Shown: positions 17,156 through 26,244 of the stretch, piece after piece
How the letters are laid out: every line of letters begins with the position of its first letter
Numbering within the stretch: the stretch's first letter is position 1
Source of the DNA: Glycomyces niveus
GTDB taxonomy: Bacteria; Actinomycetota; Actinomycetes; Mycobacteriales; Micromonosporaceae
Direction of reading: 5' to 3'
NCBI RefSeq assembly: GCF_017592475.1
Contig: NZ_JAGFNP010000008.1
Coordinates: forward strand, 124,001 to 188,000
Length of the DNA: 64,000 nt
Program-made: the position numbers and the translations under genes
The notes under the pieces: generated by a model
Told to the model about the DNA's origin: nothing
Seen by the model: the letters and a program-made list of their open reading frames with translations, nothing else
Databases searched by the model: none

Positions 17156-18432
17156 TGCTCGGCCGCCCAGGCCTCGTTGACCATCGCCACGAAGTCCTCG
17201 GGGGTGACCTGGCCGAGGAGCAGGCCCTCGGTGGCGTCGTTGATGACGCCGCCGATGGCCGGCGGGTACGCCTGGTCGAGGTAGAGCTGCGTGCCGGTGG
17301 CGCCGGCGAGGGCGTCGACGACCTTCTGGGTGTCCTCGCTCATCTCGGGCGCGACCGACGCGGGGTCGGCGGCGACCGGGGTCAGGTTGCCTTCGGCGAC
17401 CGCGCGGGAGTAGTTCTCGGGCGCCATGAAGTCGCACAGGAAGTCCAGGGCCGAGTCGGGCGCGTCCGCGGCGACCGCGTAGCCGTTGCCGCCGCCGAGG
17501 AACTCGGTGGTGGTGCCCACGCCGCCCTCGACCGAGGGGAAGGGGAAGAACCCGAGGTTCTCGGGGCCTTCGGTGCCGGAGTTGTCGCGCTGGGCCTGCG
17601 GGGCCCACTGGCCCATGAGCTCCATCGCGGCGAGGCCCTCGCCCATGATCGCGGCCTGGCCGTCGGCTTCGGCGTAGACCGTGGATTCGAAGCCCTCCTG
17701 GAAGGGCTCCATCGCGGCGAGCTCGGCGAGCATTTCACCGGCCTGGACGAACGCCGGGTCGGAGAAGTCGCCGGCGTCGGCCGCGGCTTCGAGGCCGTCG
17801 AGGCCCGCGAGGCGCATCGAGAGGTAGGTCCAGTAGAAGTGGCCGGGCCACTTGTCGGCGCCCGCGAGGGCGATCGGCGTGATGTCGGCGGCCTTCAGGG
17901 CTTCGACGGCGGCCAGGAACTCGTCCCACGTGGCCGGCGGCTGCTCGATGCCCGCCTGGGCGAAGAGGTCCATGTTGTACCAGAACCCGACGACCCCGGC
18001 GTCGAACGGCATGCCGTAGAGCTTGCCGTCGATCGTGTAGGGCTCCAGGGCGATCGGGTTGATCTGGTCGATGCAGTCGAGCTGCCCGGTGAGGTCCTTC
18101 ACGAGGCCGGCCTCGACCTGCTCGGCGAGGACGCCGCCGCCCCAGGTGTGGAAGATGTCCGGCATGTCGCCGGATTGCGCGGCGGTGCCCATGCGGTCCT
18201 TGAACGCCTGGTTCTCGATGGGCTGCACGTCCATCGTGAGGTCGTTCGCGGACTCGAAGTCGTCCGCGAACTCCTGGAAGAGGGACATGAGCGGGTCCTG
18301 GTTGCTGATGTGCCACCAGGTCAAGTCGGCGCTGCTCTCGCCGCTGTCGCCGCAGGCGGCGGCGCCCAGCGCGAGCACGGCGGCCGTCCCGGCGGCCACC
18401 ACCGCCCGCGGACGGAATAGGGGATTTCGCAT
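17152..18432 (-). CDS. Carbohydrate ABC importer substrate-binding lipoprotein (SBP_bac_1)
   Basis: A 426-aa family-1 binding protein. The signal ends at LGAAAC with lipid-modified Cys27. The binding fold shows LTWWHISNQDP at the start, DMPDIFHTWGGG (about 90), WPGHFYWTYL and FLGGGNGYAV further on. Trp-rich positions fit an oligosaccharide ligand; which sugar cannot be told. First gene of the three-gene importer operon, with a promoter and palindrome upstream at 18466-18510. Confidence 0.93.
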   Translation of the reverse strand: MRNPLFRPRAVVAAGTAAVLALGAAACGDSGESSADLTWWHISNQDPLMSLFQEFADDFESANDLTMDVQPIENQAFKDRMGTAAQSGDMPDIFHTWGGGVLAEQVEAGLVKDLTGQLDCIDQINPIALEPYTIDGKLYGMPFDAGVVGFWYNMDLFAQAGIEQPPATWDEFLAAVEALKAADITPIALAGADKWPGHFYWTYLSMRLAGLDGLEAAADAGDFSDPAFVQAGEMLAELAAMEPFQEGFESTVYAEADGQAAIMGEGLAAMELMGQWAPQAQRDNSGTEGPENLGFFPFPSVEGGVGTTTEFLGGGNGYAVAADAPDSALDFLCDFMAPENYSRAVAEGNLTPVAADPASVAPEMSEDTQKVVDALAGATGTQLYLDQAYPPAIGGVINDATEGLLLGQVTPEDFVAMVNEAWAAEQ

Positions 18433-18465
18433 CGTTGCTCGTCCTCTCGAGGGATGAAGGGGGGT

Positions 18466-18510
18466 CCGAAACTTTCGGAGCGAGTATCGGAAATTATCGA
18501 TGCGGTCATA
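18466..18510 (-). promoter_or_regulatory. Promoter and LacI-type operator of the sugar importer
   Basis: On the minus strand, TATGAC (18510-18505) and GATACT (18488-18483) are 16 nt apart. Just downstream, at the expected transcription start, lies the 13-nt palindrome CCGAAACTTTCGG (18466-18478). A repressor there would block initiation. The core GAAA-n-TTTC recurs upstream of the beta-galactosidase and the amylopullulanase. Confidence 0.55.
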
Positions 18511-18662
18511 CTACCGGTGAGCACATGGAATGTGAAGGGGGTCTCTGTTACCGCTCGCCTCAGCGGCTTGACAGCATCGACGCAGGTCAATGGGGCGGGC
18601 CGGAATCACCGGTGGAGACGCGAAAACGGCCGCCCCGGTGAACCGGGACGGCCGTCAAATCC

Positions 18663-18736
18663 TGGAGCGGGTGACGAGAATCGAACTCGCCTCTCAACCT
18701 TGGGAAGGTCGCATTCTACCAATGAACTACACCCGC
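18663..18736 (-). tRNA. tRNA-Gly (anticodon CCC)
   Basis: A 74-nt cloverleaf. Acceptor GCGGGTG pairs with CACCCGC, the T arm contains GTTCGATTC, and the anticodon loop is TTCCCAA, giving CCC for Gly GGG codons. CCA is encoded at the 3' end (18665-18663). It stands alone between the sugar importer and the protease cluster. Confidence 0.95.
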
Positions 18737-18813
18737 GAACTCTGGCGAACAGAGCCGATCGAAGTATACAAGGCCGCGGCGGCGGGGCCGGGAGGCCCCG
18801 CCGCGCGCCTCGG

Positions 18814-19620
18814 CTACAGGGTCGCGAGCGCGGCCGTGATGTCGCCGTGGAGCAGCCCCACGTTGGCGTACACGCCCGGGTTGCCCGCCTCGGCGCAGCC
18901 GTGGCCCCAGCTGACGATGCCCACGAGCACGCCGTCGGCGACGAGCGGGCCGCCGGAGTCGCCCTGGCAGGAGTCCTCGCCGCCGTTCGCGAGGTCGCCG
19001 GCGCAGATCATGCTGCCCGCGTTGAACTCCGCGCCGTAGGCGTCGGCGCATTCGGCGTCGGTGACGTAGGGGACGTCCACGTAGAGCAGGTCCCGCGAGC
19101 CCGAGCCGCTCTCAGTGGTGCCCCACCCGGCGACGGTGAGGGTGCCCCAGTCCTTGGTGTCGGCGTCCGCCAGGGGAACGGTGGCGGCGTTGGGGATCGG
19201 TGCGGCGAGTTTGACGAGCGACCAGTCGTTGACCATGGTCGAGCCGTCGTAGCCGTCGGCGATCTTGATCTCGGCGACCTCGTACACCTCGGTCTGGGTG
19301 ATGTCGGTGCCGCCGTGGCGGATCACCATGTCGGCGGGGGCCGTGCCCTCGGTGCAGTGGGCGGCGGTGAGGACGACGTCGGCCGCGATGAGCTGGCCGC
19401 CGCAGTAGTTGAAGGAGGGGTCGTTCGCGTCGGCGAGGGCGACGATCCAGGGGAACTGGCCGTCTTCGGCGGGCTGGCCGCCGATGATCTGGGCCTCGAA
19501 GTCGCCGTTCGCGGTGCCGTCCTCGGCCCAGGCGCCGCTCGCGCCGAGGGTGAGGGCGATCGCGAGTCCGGCCGTGGCGGCGGCGCCGATCCTGGTGAGG
19601 GTTTTGCTGCGGTTCTGCAC
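18814..19620 (-). CDS. Secreted trypsin-like serine protease (1 of 3)
   Basis: A 268-aa S1 protease from GTG 19620 with GAAAGGAC upstream. The signal peptide ends at GAWA-ED, and mature activation sequence IIGGQPAEDGQFPW follows. The triad is His88 (TAAHC), Asp132 (NDWSL) and Ser222 (GDSGGP). Asp216, six residues before the serine, is the chymotrypsin Asp189 equivalent, so cleavage after Lys/Arg is expected. Six cysteines suit an extracellular enzyme. It is the last of three tandem paralogues, each with its own ribosome site and intergenic gap of more than 100 nt. Confidence 0.93.
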   Translation of the reverse strand: MQNRSKTLTRIGAAATAGLAIALTLGASGAWAEDGTANGDFEAQIIGGQPAEDGQFPWIVALADANDPSFNYCGGQLIAADVVLTAAHCTEGTAPADMVIRHGGTDITQTEVYEVAEIKIADGYDGSTMVNDWSLVKLAAPIPNAATVPLADADTKDWGTLTVAGWGTTESGSGSRDLLYVDVPYVTDAECADAYGAEFNAGSMICAGDLANGGEDSCQGDSGGPLVADGVLVGIVSWGHGCAEAGNPGVYANVGLLHGDITAALATL

Positions 19621-19847
19621 GCGTAGGTCCTTTCGAGATGGGTGGTCCGAAAGCGGCGGCCGTGGTGCGCCGCCATGTCGTGACCCTACGGGAAAGGCCC
19701 TCATATTCATATATTTCCGGCATCACCGGTATTTCAGTGAATATCGCTATCTCTTATGGCATTAAGGACATAGATCGAGCAACGATCCTTTTCGGTGGCC
19801 CGTGTGGACGGAGGGCCGGGCGCGCCCGCCCGGCCCCCCGTCGTTCG

Positions 19848-20681
19848 CTATTCGTTGACGCTCAGCTGGGCGACGGCGATCGCGAGGTCGTCGATGTGCG
19901 CGCCGACGCTGGCGTACACCCCCGCGTCGGGCTCGGCGAAGCAGTCGGATCCGAAGCTGACGAGTCCGGCGAGGACGGTCTCGCCGTCGACCTCGGCCAT
20001 GAGCGGCCCGCCCGAGTCGGCCGGGCAGGCGTTGACCTCGGCACCCGGTTCGAGGACGCCCGCGCACAGCTGCGTCTCGGGGTAGAAGGCCCACTCCTGG
20101 GACTCGGCGAGGTCCCCGCACGCGGCGTCGTCGATGTAGGGCACCTCGGCCCAGCGCAGGTCCGGCGAGGTCGGCGTGTGGCCCTGCACGCCCCACCCGG
20201 CGACCTGGAACTCGGTCCAGTCGTCGTCGTCCGCGGTAGCGAGCGGCAGGATCTCGGCGTCGGGCACGGGCTCGGCGAGCTTGACAACTGCCCAGTCGTA
20301 CTCGAGGTCGTGGTCGTATCCGGCGGCGACGATCCAGTCCTCGACGGCGTACGCCTCGGTCTCGGCGTGGGCGACGGCGCCGTGGCGGACCTCGATGTCG
20401 GAGGCGGCCACGTCGTCGAGGCAGTGGCCGGCGGTGAGGACGAGGTCGTCTTCGATGAGGGTCCCGCCGCAGTAGTGCTCGGCGCCTTCGACCCAGGTCA
20501 GCGAGACCATCCACGGGAACTGGCCCTCGGCGGCCACGTCGCCGCCGACGATCTTCGTCTCCATGTCGCCTTCGGGCTCGGGCGCTTCGGCGAAGGCGCC
20601 GGTGGCGTTGAGGGCGAGGGCGGCGGCGCCGAGCCCGGCGGCCGCGAGCGCGCCGATGCGGGTCATGCGTCTCCGGTGCAT
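19848..20681 (-). CDS. Secreted trypsin-fold protease with atypical active-site loop (2 of 3)
   Basis: A 277-aa S1-family protein from ATG 20681 (AAAGGAC upstream). The signal peptide ends near GAFA-EA, and KIVGGDVAAEGQFPW begins the mature part. Triad residues His86, Asp129 and Ser223 are present. The loop around the serine is unusual: it reads NACPADSGGP, so the oxyanion-hole glycine (chymotrypsin Gly193) is Ala221 and the S1 residue 189 is Asn217. The late GWGxGC region also differs (FGSDCFAEPD). Activity may be weak or of changed specificity. Paralogue of its two neighbours. Confidence 0.9.
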   Translation of the reverse strand: MHRRRMTRIGALAAAGLGAAALALNATGAFAEAPEPEGDMETKIVGGDVAAEGQFPWMVSLTWVEGAEHYCGGTLIEDDLVLTAGHCLDDVAASDIEVRHGAVAHAETEAYAVEDWIVAAGYDHDLEYDWAVVKLAEPVPDAEILPLATADDDDWTEFQVAGWGVQGHTPTSPDLRWAEVPYIDDAACGDLAESQEWAFYPETQLCAGVLEPGAEVNACPADSGGPLMAEVDGETVLAGLVSFGSDCFAEPDAGVYASVGAHIDDLAIAVAQLSVNE

Positions 20682-20811
20682 GTCGGTCCTTTCTGGAGGG
20701 TTTTGGAGAACGGCGACGGCCGGGCGGGCTGCGTGTCGCGCGCGGCCCGCCCGGCCGTCGATGAGTGAACTCAGGTGGCCGCCTGCCATGCGGCCTCAAA
20801 CGGTCGGAGGG

Positions 20812-21651
20812 TTAGCCCTCCCAGCCCGCCAGGACCTCTTCGATGGCGTCGTTGAAGTCCGCGACCTCGCCGTACACGCCCGGGTTGCCCGCCTCGGCGC
20901 AGCCGTAGCCCCAGCTGACGATGCCGACCAGGACCTGCTCTTCGCCGGCCGGGGTCATGATCGGGCCGCCCGAGTCGCCCTGGCACGAGTCGACGCCGCC
21001 GTTCTCCAGGTCGCCCGCGCACAGCATGGTCTGCGCGTCGACCTCGTCCGGGTAGGCGGCCTCGCAGTCCTCGTCGCTGACGAACGGCACCTCGACCCAC
21101 TGCGCGGTGGTCGGGAAGCCCTCGCCGGTGTCGCCCCAGCCGGCGGTCTCGAGGAGGTCGTACTCCTCGGGCTCGGTGGCGAGCGCGATCGGCTCGACGT
21201 CGAGCGGCTCGGCGAGCTTGAGCAGCGCCCAGTCGTTCGACATCGCTACGGGCGCGTTGTAGTCCTCGGCGACGTGAAGGTCCGCGACCGCGGTCTCGAC
21301 GACGTCCTCGGACTCGAGGTCGATCGCGCCGGAGAAGACCACGAGGTCCTCCGCGACCGACTCCTCGACGCAGTGGGCCGCGGTGAGCACGACGTCCTCG
21401 GCGATCACCGAGCCGCCGCAGAACTGCCGCTCGTACGGGGTGCCCTCGCCGGGGGAGCCGAGGCCCACCAGCCACGGGTACTGGCCGTCGGTGACGTCGC
21501 CGCCGCCGATGATCATGGTTTCGAAGTCGCCCTTGGCGTCCGCGGGCTCTTCCGCGTTGGCGGCGATGCCCGCCCACGCGATGGCGGCGGCGCCGAGTCC
21601 TGCGGCTACGCCGGCGCCGAGACGGATCGCTTGCTTCCTCGTTCTGTCCAC
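20812..21651 (-). CDS. Secreted trypsin-like serine protease (3 of 3)
   Basis: A 279-aa S1 protease from GTG 21651 with GAAAGGA upstream. The signal peptide ends near AANA-EE, and MIIGGGDVTDGQYPW marks the mature N-terminus. Triad: His93 (TAAHC), Asp140 (NDWALLKL), Ser227 in DSCQGDSGGP, with the trypsin-type S1 aspartate. Its C-terminal GIVSWGYGCAEAGNPGVY is nearly the same as in protease 1, showing recent duplication. Probably digests proteins outside the cell. Confidence 0.93.
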   Translation of the reverse strand: MDRTRKQAIRLGAGVAAGLGAAAIAWAGIAANAEEPADAKGDFETMIIGGGDVTDGQYPWLVGLGSPGEGTPYERQFCGGSVIAEDVVLTAAHCVEESVAEDLVVFSGAIDLESEDVVETAVADLHVAEDYNAPVAMSNDWALLKLAEPLDVEPIALATEPEEYDLLETAGWGDTGEGFPTTAQWVEVPFVSDEDCEAAYPDEVDAQTMLCAGDLENGGVDSCQGDSGGPIMTPAGEEQVLVGIVSWGYGCAEAGNPGVYGEVADFNDAIEEVLAGWEG

Positions 21652-21840
21652 TGTGAATCCTTTCGGGGTGGATGTGAGGGTTGGGCCGTTTGGCCGTCCT
21701 AGCCCGAAAGACGCAGTGAGAGAGTTTCGCGGTTGCTCGCGGCTAAAGAATGTTTTTTCGGTGAATAGCGGCAAACGTCTACCCGTGCAACGCGAACGGC
21801 CGGGCAGGCGAACGCCTGCCCGACCGGAAGCCGCTGCGTA

Positions 21841-22311
21841 CTACACCTTCGCGGAGCCGAGCTCCTTGCCCAGGTGGATCGAGCCGTCGGTGCACGCGTA
21901 GAACCCGAACGGCGTCACGGGCCCGTAGCCGAGGACCCCGTACATGGCGACGGCCTCGGGCTGGCGCGGGCCGGTCTCGAGGATCACGCGCTTGCGGCCC
22001 GCCTCGGCCGCGGACGCTTCGACGGCGGCCACGAGGAGCTTCGCGAGGCCCTGCCGCCGGGCGTGCTCGCGCACGTAGACGCGCTTCATCTCGGCGTCCT
22101 CGCCGTGCGAGCGCCAGCCGCCGCAGCCGGCCGGCTCCCCGGCCTCGTCGTACGCGACGATGAAGTCGCCGTTCGGCGGGTGGAAGTCGTCCTCGCCGAG
22201 CTGCGTCTCGTCGCCGCCGCCGTAGCGGCGGACGTACTCCTGCTGGATCTCGGCGCAGAGCAGCTGCGCCACAGGGCTGTCGAACCGGGTCCTCGAAAGC
22301 GTGTACTGCAC
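21841..22311 (-). CDS. GNAT-family N-acetyltransferase
   Basis: A 156-aa acetyltransferase. The acetyl-CoA site is VREHARRQGLAKLLVAAVE (about residues 90-108), after the beta-4 strand AEMKRVYV; ILETGPRQPEAVAMYGVLGY forms the rest of the fold. The start is uncertain: GTG 22311 gives a normal length but has only a weak ribosome site, and the frame is open to 22374. The substrate is unknown. Confidence 0.85.
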   Translation of the reverse strand: MQYTLSRTRFDSPVAQLLCAEIQQEYVRRYGGGDETQLGEDDFHPPNGDFIVAYDEAGEPAGCGGWRSHGEDAEMKRVYVREHARRQGLAKLLVAAVEASAAEAGRKRVILETGPRQPEAVAMYGVLGYGPVTPFGFYACTDGSIHLGKELGSAKV

Positions 22312-22695
22312 GCGTCCAACTCTGGCATGGGCGGGCCGGGCCGTGCCAGCGCTCTCGGTCACGCGGAAACACACCGCAAAGCGGTCGTAAACCGGCTGAT
22401 CGGACGAGGTGCGAACTGCCCGTTCGGCGTCCGCGGCCGACCGAACGCACAGACTTGTCGCGCACCCTTCCAGCGGCGTCCTCCACGGCCGGTATCGGGT
22501 TCCCGACCATTACGATCTTCACATCGGCGATTGGTTGAATCGGGTCCGGCGTCCCGGGCACTCCGTCGCCCCGAACGCACGCGGGCGCGCGCATCCCTCC
22601 GGCTCCGGCCGGGCGCGTCCGGGCCCCGTGTCGCGAGCTTCTGCGAACACGCGGGCGTCCGGCCGCGATCCTGTAGGAAGGAGGCATTCACCCAT
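22312..22695. other. 384-nt intergenic region between divergent GNAT and phosphatase genes
   Basis: Must hold the promoters of both genes. A lower-GC part at 22500-22550 is the likely promoter zone for the phosphatase. Only the ribosome site GGAAGGAGG (22676-22684) is clear. No coding signal was seen on either strand. Confidence 0.5.
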
Positions 22696-23799
22696 ATGCG
22701 CGCAATGCTGCGACGGAAGCCCCCGATGGCCCGCGCTGACCGCTGGAACGGCTGGTCGGCGCCTTCGGTGCGGACGGCGTTCACGGCCGCGTTCGCGGTC
22801 GTGGTGGTCCTGGTCGGGCTGCGGCTGACCGTGCGCGACGATTCGCACGCGGTCTCGTGGCTGGCGCTGCCTCCGCTGGCGGCCTCGGCGTTCCTGCCGT
22901 GGCGGTGGGTGGCCGGGGTCGGGCTGGCGAGCATGGGCGCGGCGTTCGCGTATCTGTGGATCCTGTACGACTTCGCGATGCACGGGGTGGCCTCGCACGG
23001 GGTGGACTTCCTGGTCGTGGCCGTGGCGGTGGTGATCTCGGCGGCGGTGGCGATCGTGCGCGAGCGCGACGACGAGCGGATGAAGCGGCTGACGCAGCTG
23101 GCCTCGGTGGTGCAGCAGGCGATCCTGCGCCCGATCGGGGAGCGCTTGGGGCCGTTCGACATCGCGGCGCGGTACGTCTCGGCGCGGTCGGGCGCGGAGA
23201 TCGGCGGCGACCTGTACGAGGCGCTGAACACCGAGTTCGGGGTGCGGATCATCATCGGGGACGTGCGGGGGAAGGGCCTGGACGCGGTGCGGCTCTCGTC
23301 GACGGTGCTGGGGTCGTACCGGCATGTGGCGTTCGAGCGGTCGGACCAGCGCTACATGATCAACGACCTGGACCACGCGGTGGCGCGGAACGCGGGCGAC
23401 GAGGATTTCGTGACGGCGATTCTGATGCAGGAGCGCGGCGGGACGCTGGAGATCATGAACTGCGGGCATCCGCCGCCGATGCTGGTGCGCGACGGGGTGG
23501 CGACCTACCTGGAGCCGGAGTCGATGGCGCCGCCTTTGGGGCTCGGCCCTTCGGTGCGCGAGCTGACGGTGCGGCTGCAGCCGGGGGACCGGATCTTCCT
23601 GTACACGGACGGCCTGGCGGAGGCGCGCAAGGACGGCGAGTTCTTCCCGATCCGCGAGCGGGCCTGGAGCCTCATCGGGCACGGCAACGTGGGCGACGGC
23701 CTGGCGTCGCTGGAGTCGGCGCTGCGCCGCTGGGTGGGCGGCCCGCTGACGGACGACATCGCGCTGCTCCTGCTGGACTACCGGCCGGAGACCGGCTGA
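22696..23799 (+). CDS. Membrane PP2C/SpoIIE-family protein phosphatase
   Basis: A 367-aa protein. Three or four membrane helices (about residues 28-125) lead through a linker helix to a SpoIIE domain. Metal-binding motifs are seen: SGAEIGGDLYEA near 180, IIIGDVRGKGLDA near 200, NCGHPPPML near 265, DRIFLYTDGLAEAR near 300 and the final LTDDIALLLL. Such RsbU-type phosphatases dephosphorylate anti-anti-sigma factors. The membrane part lacks a recognised sensor domain. ATG 22696 follows GGAAGGAGG. No anti-sigma genes are adjacent. Confidence 0.92.
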   Translation: MRAMLRRKPPMARADRWNGWSAPSVRTAFTAAFAVVVVLVGLRLTVRDDSHAVSWLALPPLAASAFLPWRWVAGVGLASMGAAFAYLWILYDFAMHGVASHGVDFLVVAVAVVISAAVAIVRERDDERMKRLTQLASVVQQAILRPIGERLGPFDIAARYVSARSGAEIGGDLYEALNTEFGVRIIIGDVRGKGLDAVRLSSTVLGSYRHVAFERSDQRYMINDLDHAVARNAGDEDFVTAILMQERGGTLEIMNCGHPPPMLVRDGVATYLEPESMAPPLGLGPSVRELTVRLQPGDRIFLYTDGLAEARKDGEFFPIRERAWSLIGHGNVGDGLASLESALRRWVGGPLTDDIALLLLDYRPETG

Positions 23800-23816
23800 G
23801 CCCCGGCGTTCGGCGG

Positions 23817-23918
23817 CTAGACGAGTTTGGCGAGGCGGCAGCGGCGCAGGCGCCGCAGCCGCGAGATCCGCTGGCGGCGCTTGGTGAACCGGACGGGGAG
23901 CTGGCGGCGGAACTTCAC
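23817..23918 (-). CDS. Very basic 33-aa micropeptide, coupled to the ORF upstream
   Basis: A 33-codon ORF from GTG 23918, overlapping the stop of the 47-codon ORF by 4 nt (GTGA). About half of its residues are Arg or Lys (RRLRRLRRCRLAKLV at the end). There is no separate ribosome site, so translation would be coupled. The composition could also arise by chance in GC-rich DNA. No homologue is recognised. Confidence 0.35.
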   Translation of the reverse strand: MKFRRQLPVRFTKRRQRISRLRRLRRCRLAKLV

Positions 23919-24058
23919 TGCGCGGCCTTCTCGGCGGGCATGGCGGCGGGCAGCTCGAGCTTGAAGACGCGGTGCAGGACGGGCCTGGCGCGGCGGTGGC
24001 GGCCGATGTAGGCGGGACGGGCGCGTGCCGCGATGCGGTCGGCGACGGCTCGGATCAT
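23915..24058 (-). CDS. Basic 47-aa small protein
   Basis: A 47-codon ORF from ATG 24058 with GGAG 8-9 nt upstream, which supports translation. The sequence starts MIRAVADRIAARARPAYIG and is Arg-rich, then becomes helical/neutral (FKLELPAAMPAEKAAQ). Its stop overlaps the GTG of a second basic ORF. It is convergent with the phosphatase and divergent from the acyl-CoA dehydrogenase. Function unknown. Confidence 0.45.
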   Translation of the reverse strand: MIRAVADRIAARARPAYIGRHRRARPVLHRVFKLELPAAMPAEKAAQ

Positions 24059-24254
24059 GGGTGTGCTCCAGGTGGGTTCGCACAAGCGGTCGGTCACCCG
24101 GTTCAACGAGGCACGGGTGCGCAGGTTACGGCGGCGCGCCGGCGGGATCGGCACGGTCACCCGATCGAAGGAGCGGCGGGTGGCCGGTCCGTCGGAAATC
24201 GGACTCGGTTTTCCTGCCGGGAGTACTTTCGCGCCGCGTTTCGGCGCGGCATAC

Positions 24255-24302
24255 TTGAGCTAGCTACTGACGGGTAATATGATGAGGGTTACCACCGAGT
24301 AA
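24255..24302 (+). promoter_or_regulatory. Promoter with paired TTAC..GTAA operators before acyl-CoA dehydrogenase
   Basis: -35 TTGAGC (24255-24260) and -10 TATGAT (24278-24283) are 17 nt apart. CTACTGACGGGTAA (24264-24277) fills the spacer and TTACCACCGAGTAA (24289-24302) covers the expected start site. Both follow TTAC-n6-GTAA symmetry and are 25 nt apart, as for a dimeric TetR-type fatty-acid regulator. Confidence 0.6.
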
Positions 24303-24315
24303 TGGAGGACCCGCA

Positions 24316-26154
24316 ATGACGCACTTCCGCCACAACCTTCGAGACCTGGAGTTCAATCTCTTCGAGGTCTTCGGAGCGGACAAGATTCTCGACGACCCGG
24401 CCTTCGCGGACCTGGACGAGGCGACCGCCCGCGAGATCCTGGCCGAGCTGGCACGCCTGTCCCAGGACGAGCTGGCATCCGGCTGGGTGGAGGGCGACCG
24501 CAACCCGCCGGTGTTCGACGCCGCAAGCCACTCGGTGACACTCCCCGAGTCGTTCAAGAAGGCCTACAAGGCGTTCATCGACGCCGAGTACTGGCGCCTG
24601 GACCTCCCCGAGGTCCTCGGCGGCACCGTCGCGCCGCGCATGCTCTGGTGGTCCCTGGCCGAACTCGTGCTCGGCGCCAACCCGGCGCTGTGGATGTACG
24701 CCGCGGGCTCCTCCTTCGCGCACACCGCCCACATCGAGGGCACTCCCGAGCAGCAGGAGTGGGCGAAGCTCTTCGTCGAGAAGGGCTGGGGCGCGACCAT
24801 GGTCCTCACCGAGCCCGACGCGGGCTCCGACGTCGGCGCGGGCACCACCAAGGCCTACAAGCAGCCCGACGGCTCCTGGCACATCGAGGGCGTCAAGCGG
24901 TTCATCACCTCGGGCGACCAGGACATGACCGAGAACATCATCCACTACGTGCTCGCCCGCCCCGTGGGCGAGGAGGGCGTAGGCGGGCCGGGCACCAAGG
25001 GCCTCAGCCTGTTCATCGTGCCCAAGTTCCTGTTCGACCCGGCCACGGGCGAACTCGGCGACCGCAACGGCGTCAACGTCACCAACATCGAGCACAAGAT
25101 GGGCCTCAAGGTCTCGGCCACCGCCGAGCTCACCTTCGGCGAGAAGGCCCCCGCGAAGGGCTGGCTCCTCGGCGAGAAGCACGAGGGCATCCGCCAGATG
25201 TTCCTCATCATCGAGTACGCGCGGATGATGGTGGGCACCAAGGCCATCGCCACGCTCTCCACCGGCTACCTCAACGCGCTCGACTACGCCAAGAGCCGCA
25301 TCCAGGGGCCGGACCTGCTCAAGTCCGCGGACAAGACCTCGCCCCGCGTGCCGATCATCAAGCACCCGGACGTGCGCCGCTCCCTGCTCTTGCAGAAGAG
25401 CTATGCCGAGGGCCTGCGCGCGCTCGTCGCCTACACCGCGTCCTGGCAGGACAAGTCCCGCCTGGCCGAGCTCGCGGGTGACGAGGACGGGGCCGAGACC
25501 GCGAAGAAGGTCAACGACCTGCTCCTCCCGCTCGTCAAGGGCTGCGGTTCGGAGCGGGCCTACGAGCTGCTGAGCTCGGAGTCCCTGCAGACCTTCGGCG
25601 GCTCCGGCTACCTGCAGGACTATCCGCTCGAGCAGTACGTGCGCGACGCCAAGATCGACACGCTGTACGAGGGCACCACCGCGATCCAGAGCCTCGACTT
25701 CCTGTTCCGCAAGATCCTCAAGGACAACGGCGAGTCGCTCATGGTCGTCGCCGGCGAGATCATGGAGTCCACCCAGGACGGCCACCCGGCGCTCGAGGAG
25801 GTGCGCGGCAAGGTGCTGCGCGCGCTTGGCGACGTCCAGGGCATCCTCGAGGCGCTCCAGCCCGCGCTCATGGCCGCCATGGGCGACGAGCCCCGCGAGC
25901 TCTACAAGGCCGGGCTCCACTCCCGCCGCCTGCTGCTCGCCGTCGGCGACCTCATGGTCGGCTGGCTCCTGCTCCGCCAGGCCGAGGTCGCCCAGGCCAA
26001 ACTGGACGAAGGCGCCGACGACGACTTCTACCGCGGCAAGGTCGCGGCCGCGACCTTCTTCTCCAAGGAGGTCCTCCCGCGCCTCACCGCCGACCGCAAG
26101 ATCGTCGAAGCCGCGGACCTGACCGCCATGGACCTCCCCGACGAGGCCTTCTAG
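24316..26154 (+). CDS. Acyl-CoA dehydrogenase (long FadE type)
   Basis: A 612-aa flavoprotein catalysing the first step of fatty-acid beta-oxidation. The FAD/acyl-CoA region includes [20 protein letters not shown] (about 155-174), [20 protein letters not shown] (about 425-445) and the catalytic Glu452 in LYEGTTAIQ. It has the extra N-terminal helices and 100-residue C-terminal extension of the FadE5-like group acting on long chains. Start ATG 24316 has GGAGG 7 nt upstream. Single-gene unit ended by a hairpin at 26180. Confidence 0.95.
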   Translation: MTHFRHNLRDLEFNLFEVFGADKILDDPAFADLDEATAREILAELARLSQDELASGWVEGDRNPPVFDAASHSVTLPESFKKAYKAFIDAEYWRLDLPEVLGGTVAPRMLWWSLAELVLGANPALWMYAAGSSFAHTAHIEGTPEQQEWAKLFVEKGWGATMVLTEPDAGSDVGAGTTKAYKQPDGSWHIEGVKRFITSGDQDMTENIIHYVLARPVGEEGVGGPGTKGLSLFIVPKFLFDPATGELGDRNGVNVTNIEHKMGLKVSATAELTFGEKAPAKGWLLGEKHEGIRQMFLIIEYARMMVGTKAIATLSTGYLNALDYAKSRIQGPDLLKSADKTSPRVPIIKHPDVRRSLLLQKSYAEGLRALVAYTASWQDKSRLAELAGDEDGAETAKKVNDLLLPLVKGCGSERAYELLSSESLQTFGGSGYLQDYPLEQYVRDAKIDTLYEGTTAIQSLDFLFRKILKDNGESLMVVAGEIMESTQDGHPALEEVRGKVLRALGDVQGILEALQPALMAAMGDEPRELYKAGLHSRRLLLAVGDLMVGWLLLRQAEVAQAKLDEGADDDFYRGKVAAATFFSKEVLPRLTADRKIVEAADLTAMDLPDEAF

Positions 26155-26179
26155 GCCATCTGGCCGGGCACGACGAGAC

Positions 26180-26210
26180 GCGCGCCCCCGCCGTACCGGC
26201 GGGGGCGCGC
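26180..26210. terminator. Bidirectional terminator between acyl-CoA dehydrogenase and the ESX-like cluster
   Basis: Perfect 14-bp stem GCGCGCCCCCGCCG / CGGCGGGGGCGCGC with a TAC loop, between convergent genes. Confidence 0.75.
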
Positions 26211-26244
26211 GCCGTTCCGGGCCGGCTCTCGTACCGTCCGGACG

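Noticed and set aside
18814..21651. The three proteases as a repeat-mediated array or one fused gene
   Set aside because: Each has its own signal peptide, ribosome site and stop; they are diverged paralogues.
24289..25920. 543-aa antisense frame over the acyl-CoA dehydrogenase
   Set aside because: No recognisable domain; explained by codon bias of the true gene.
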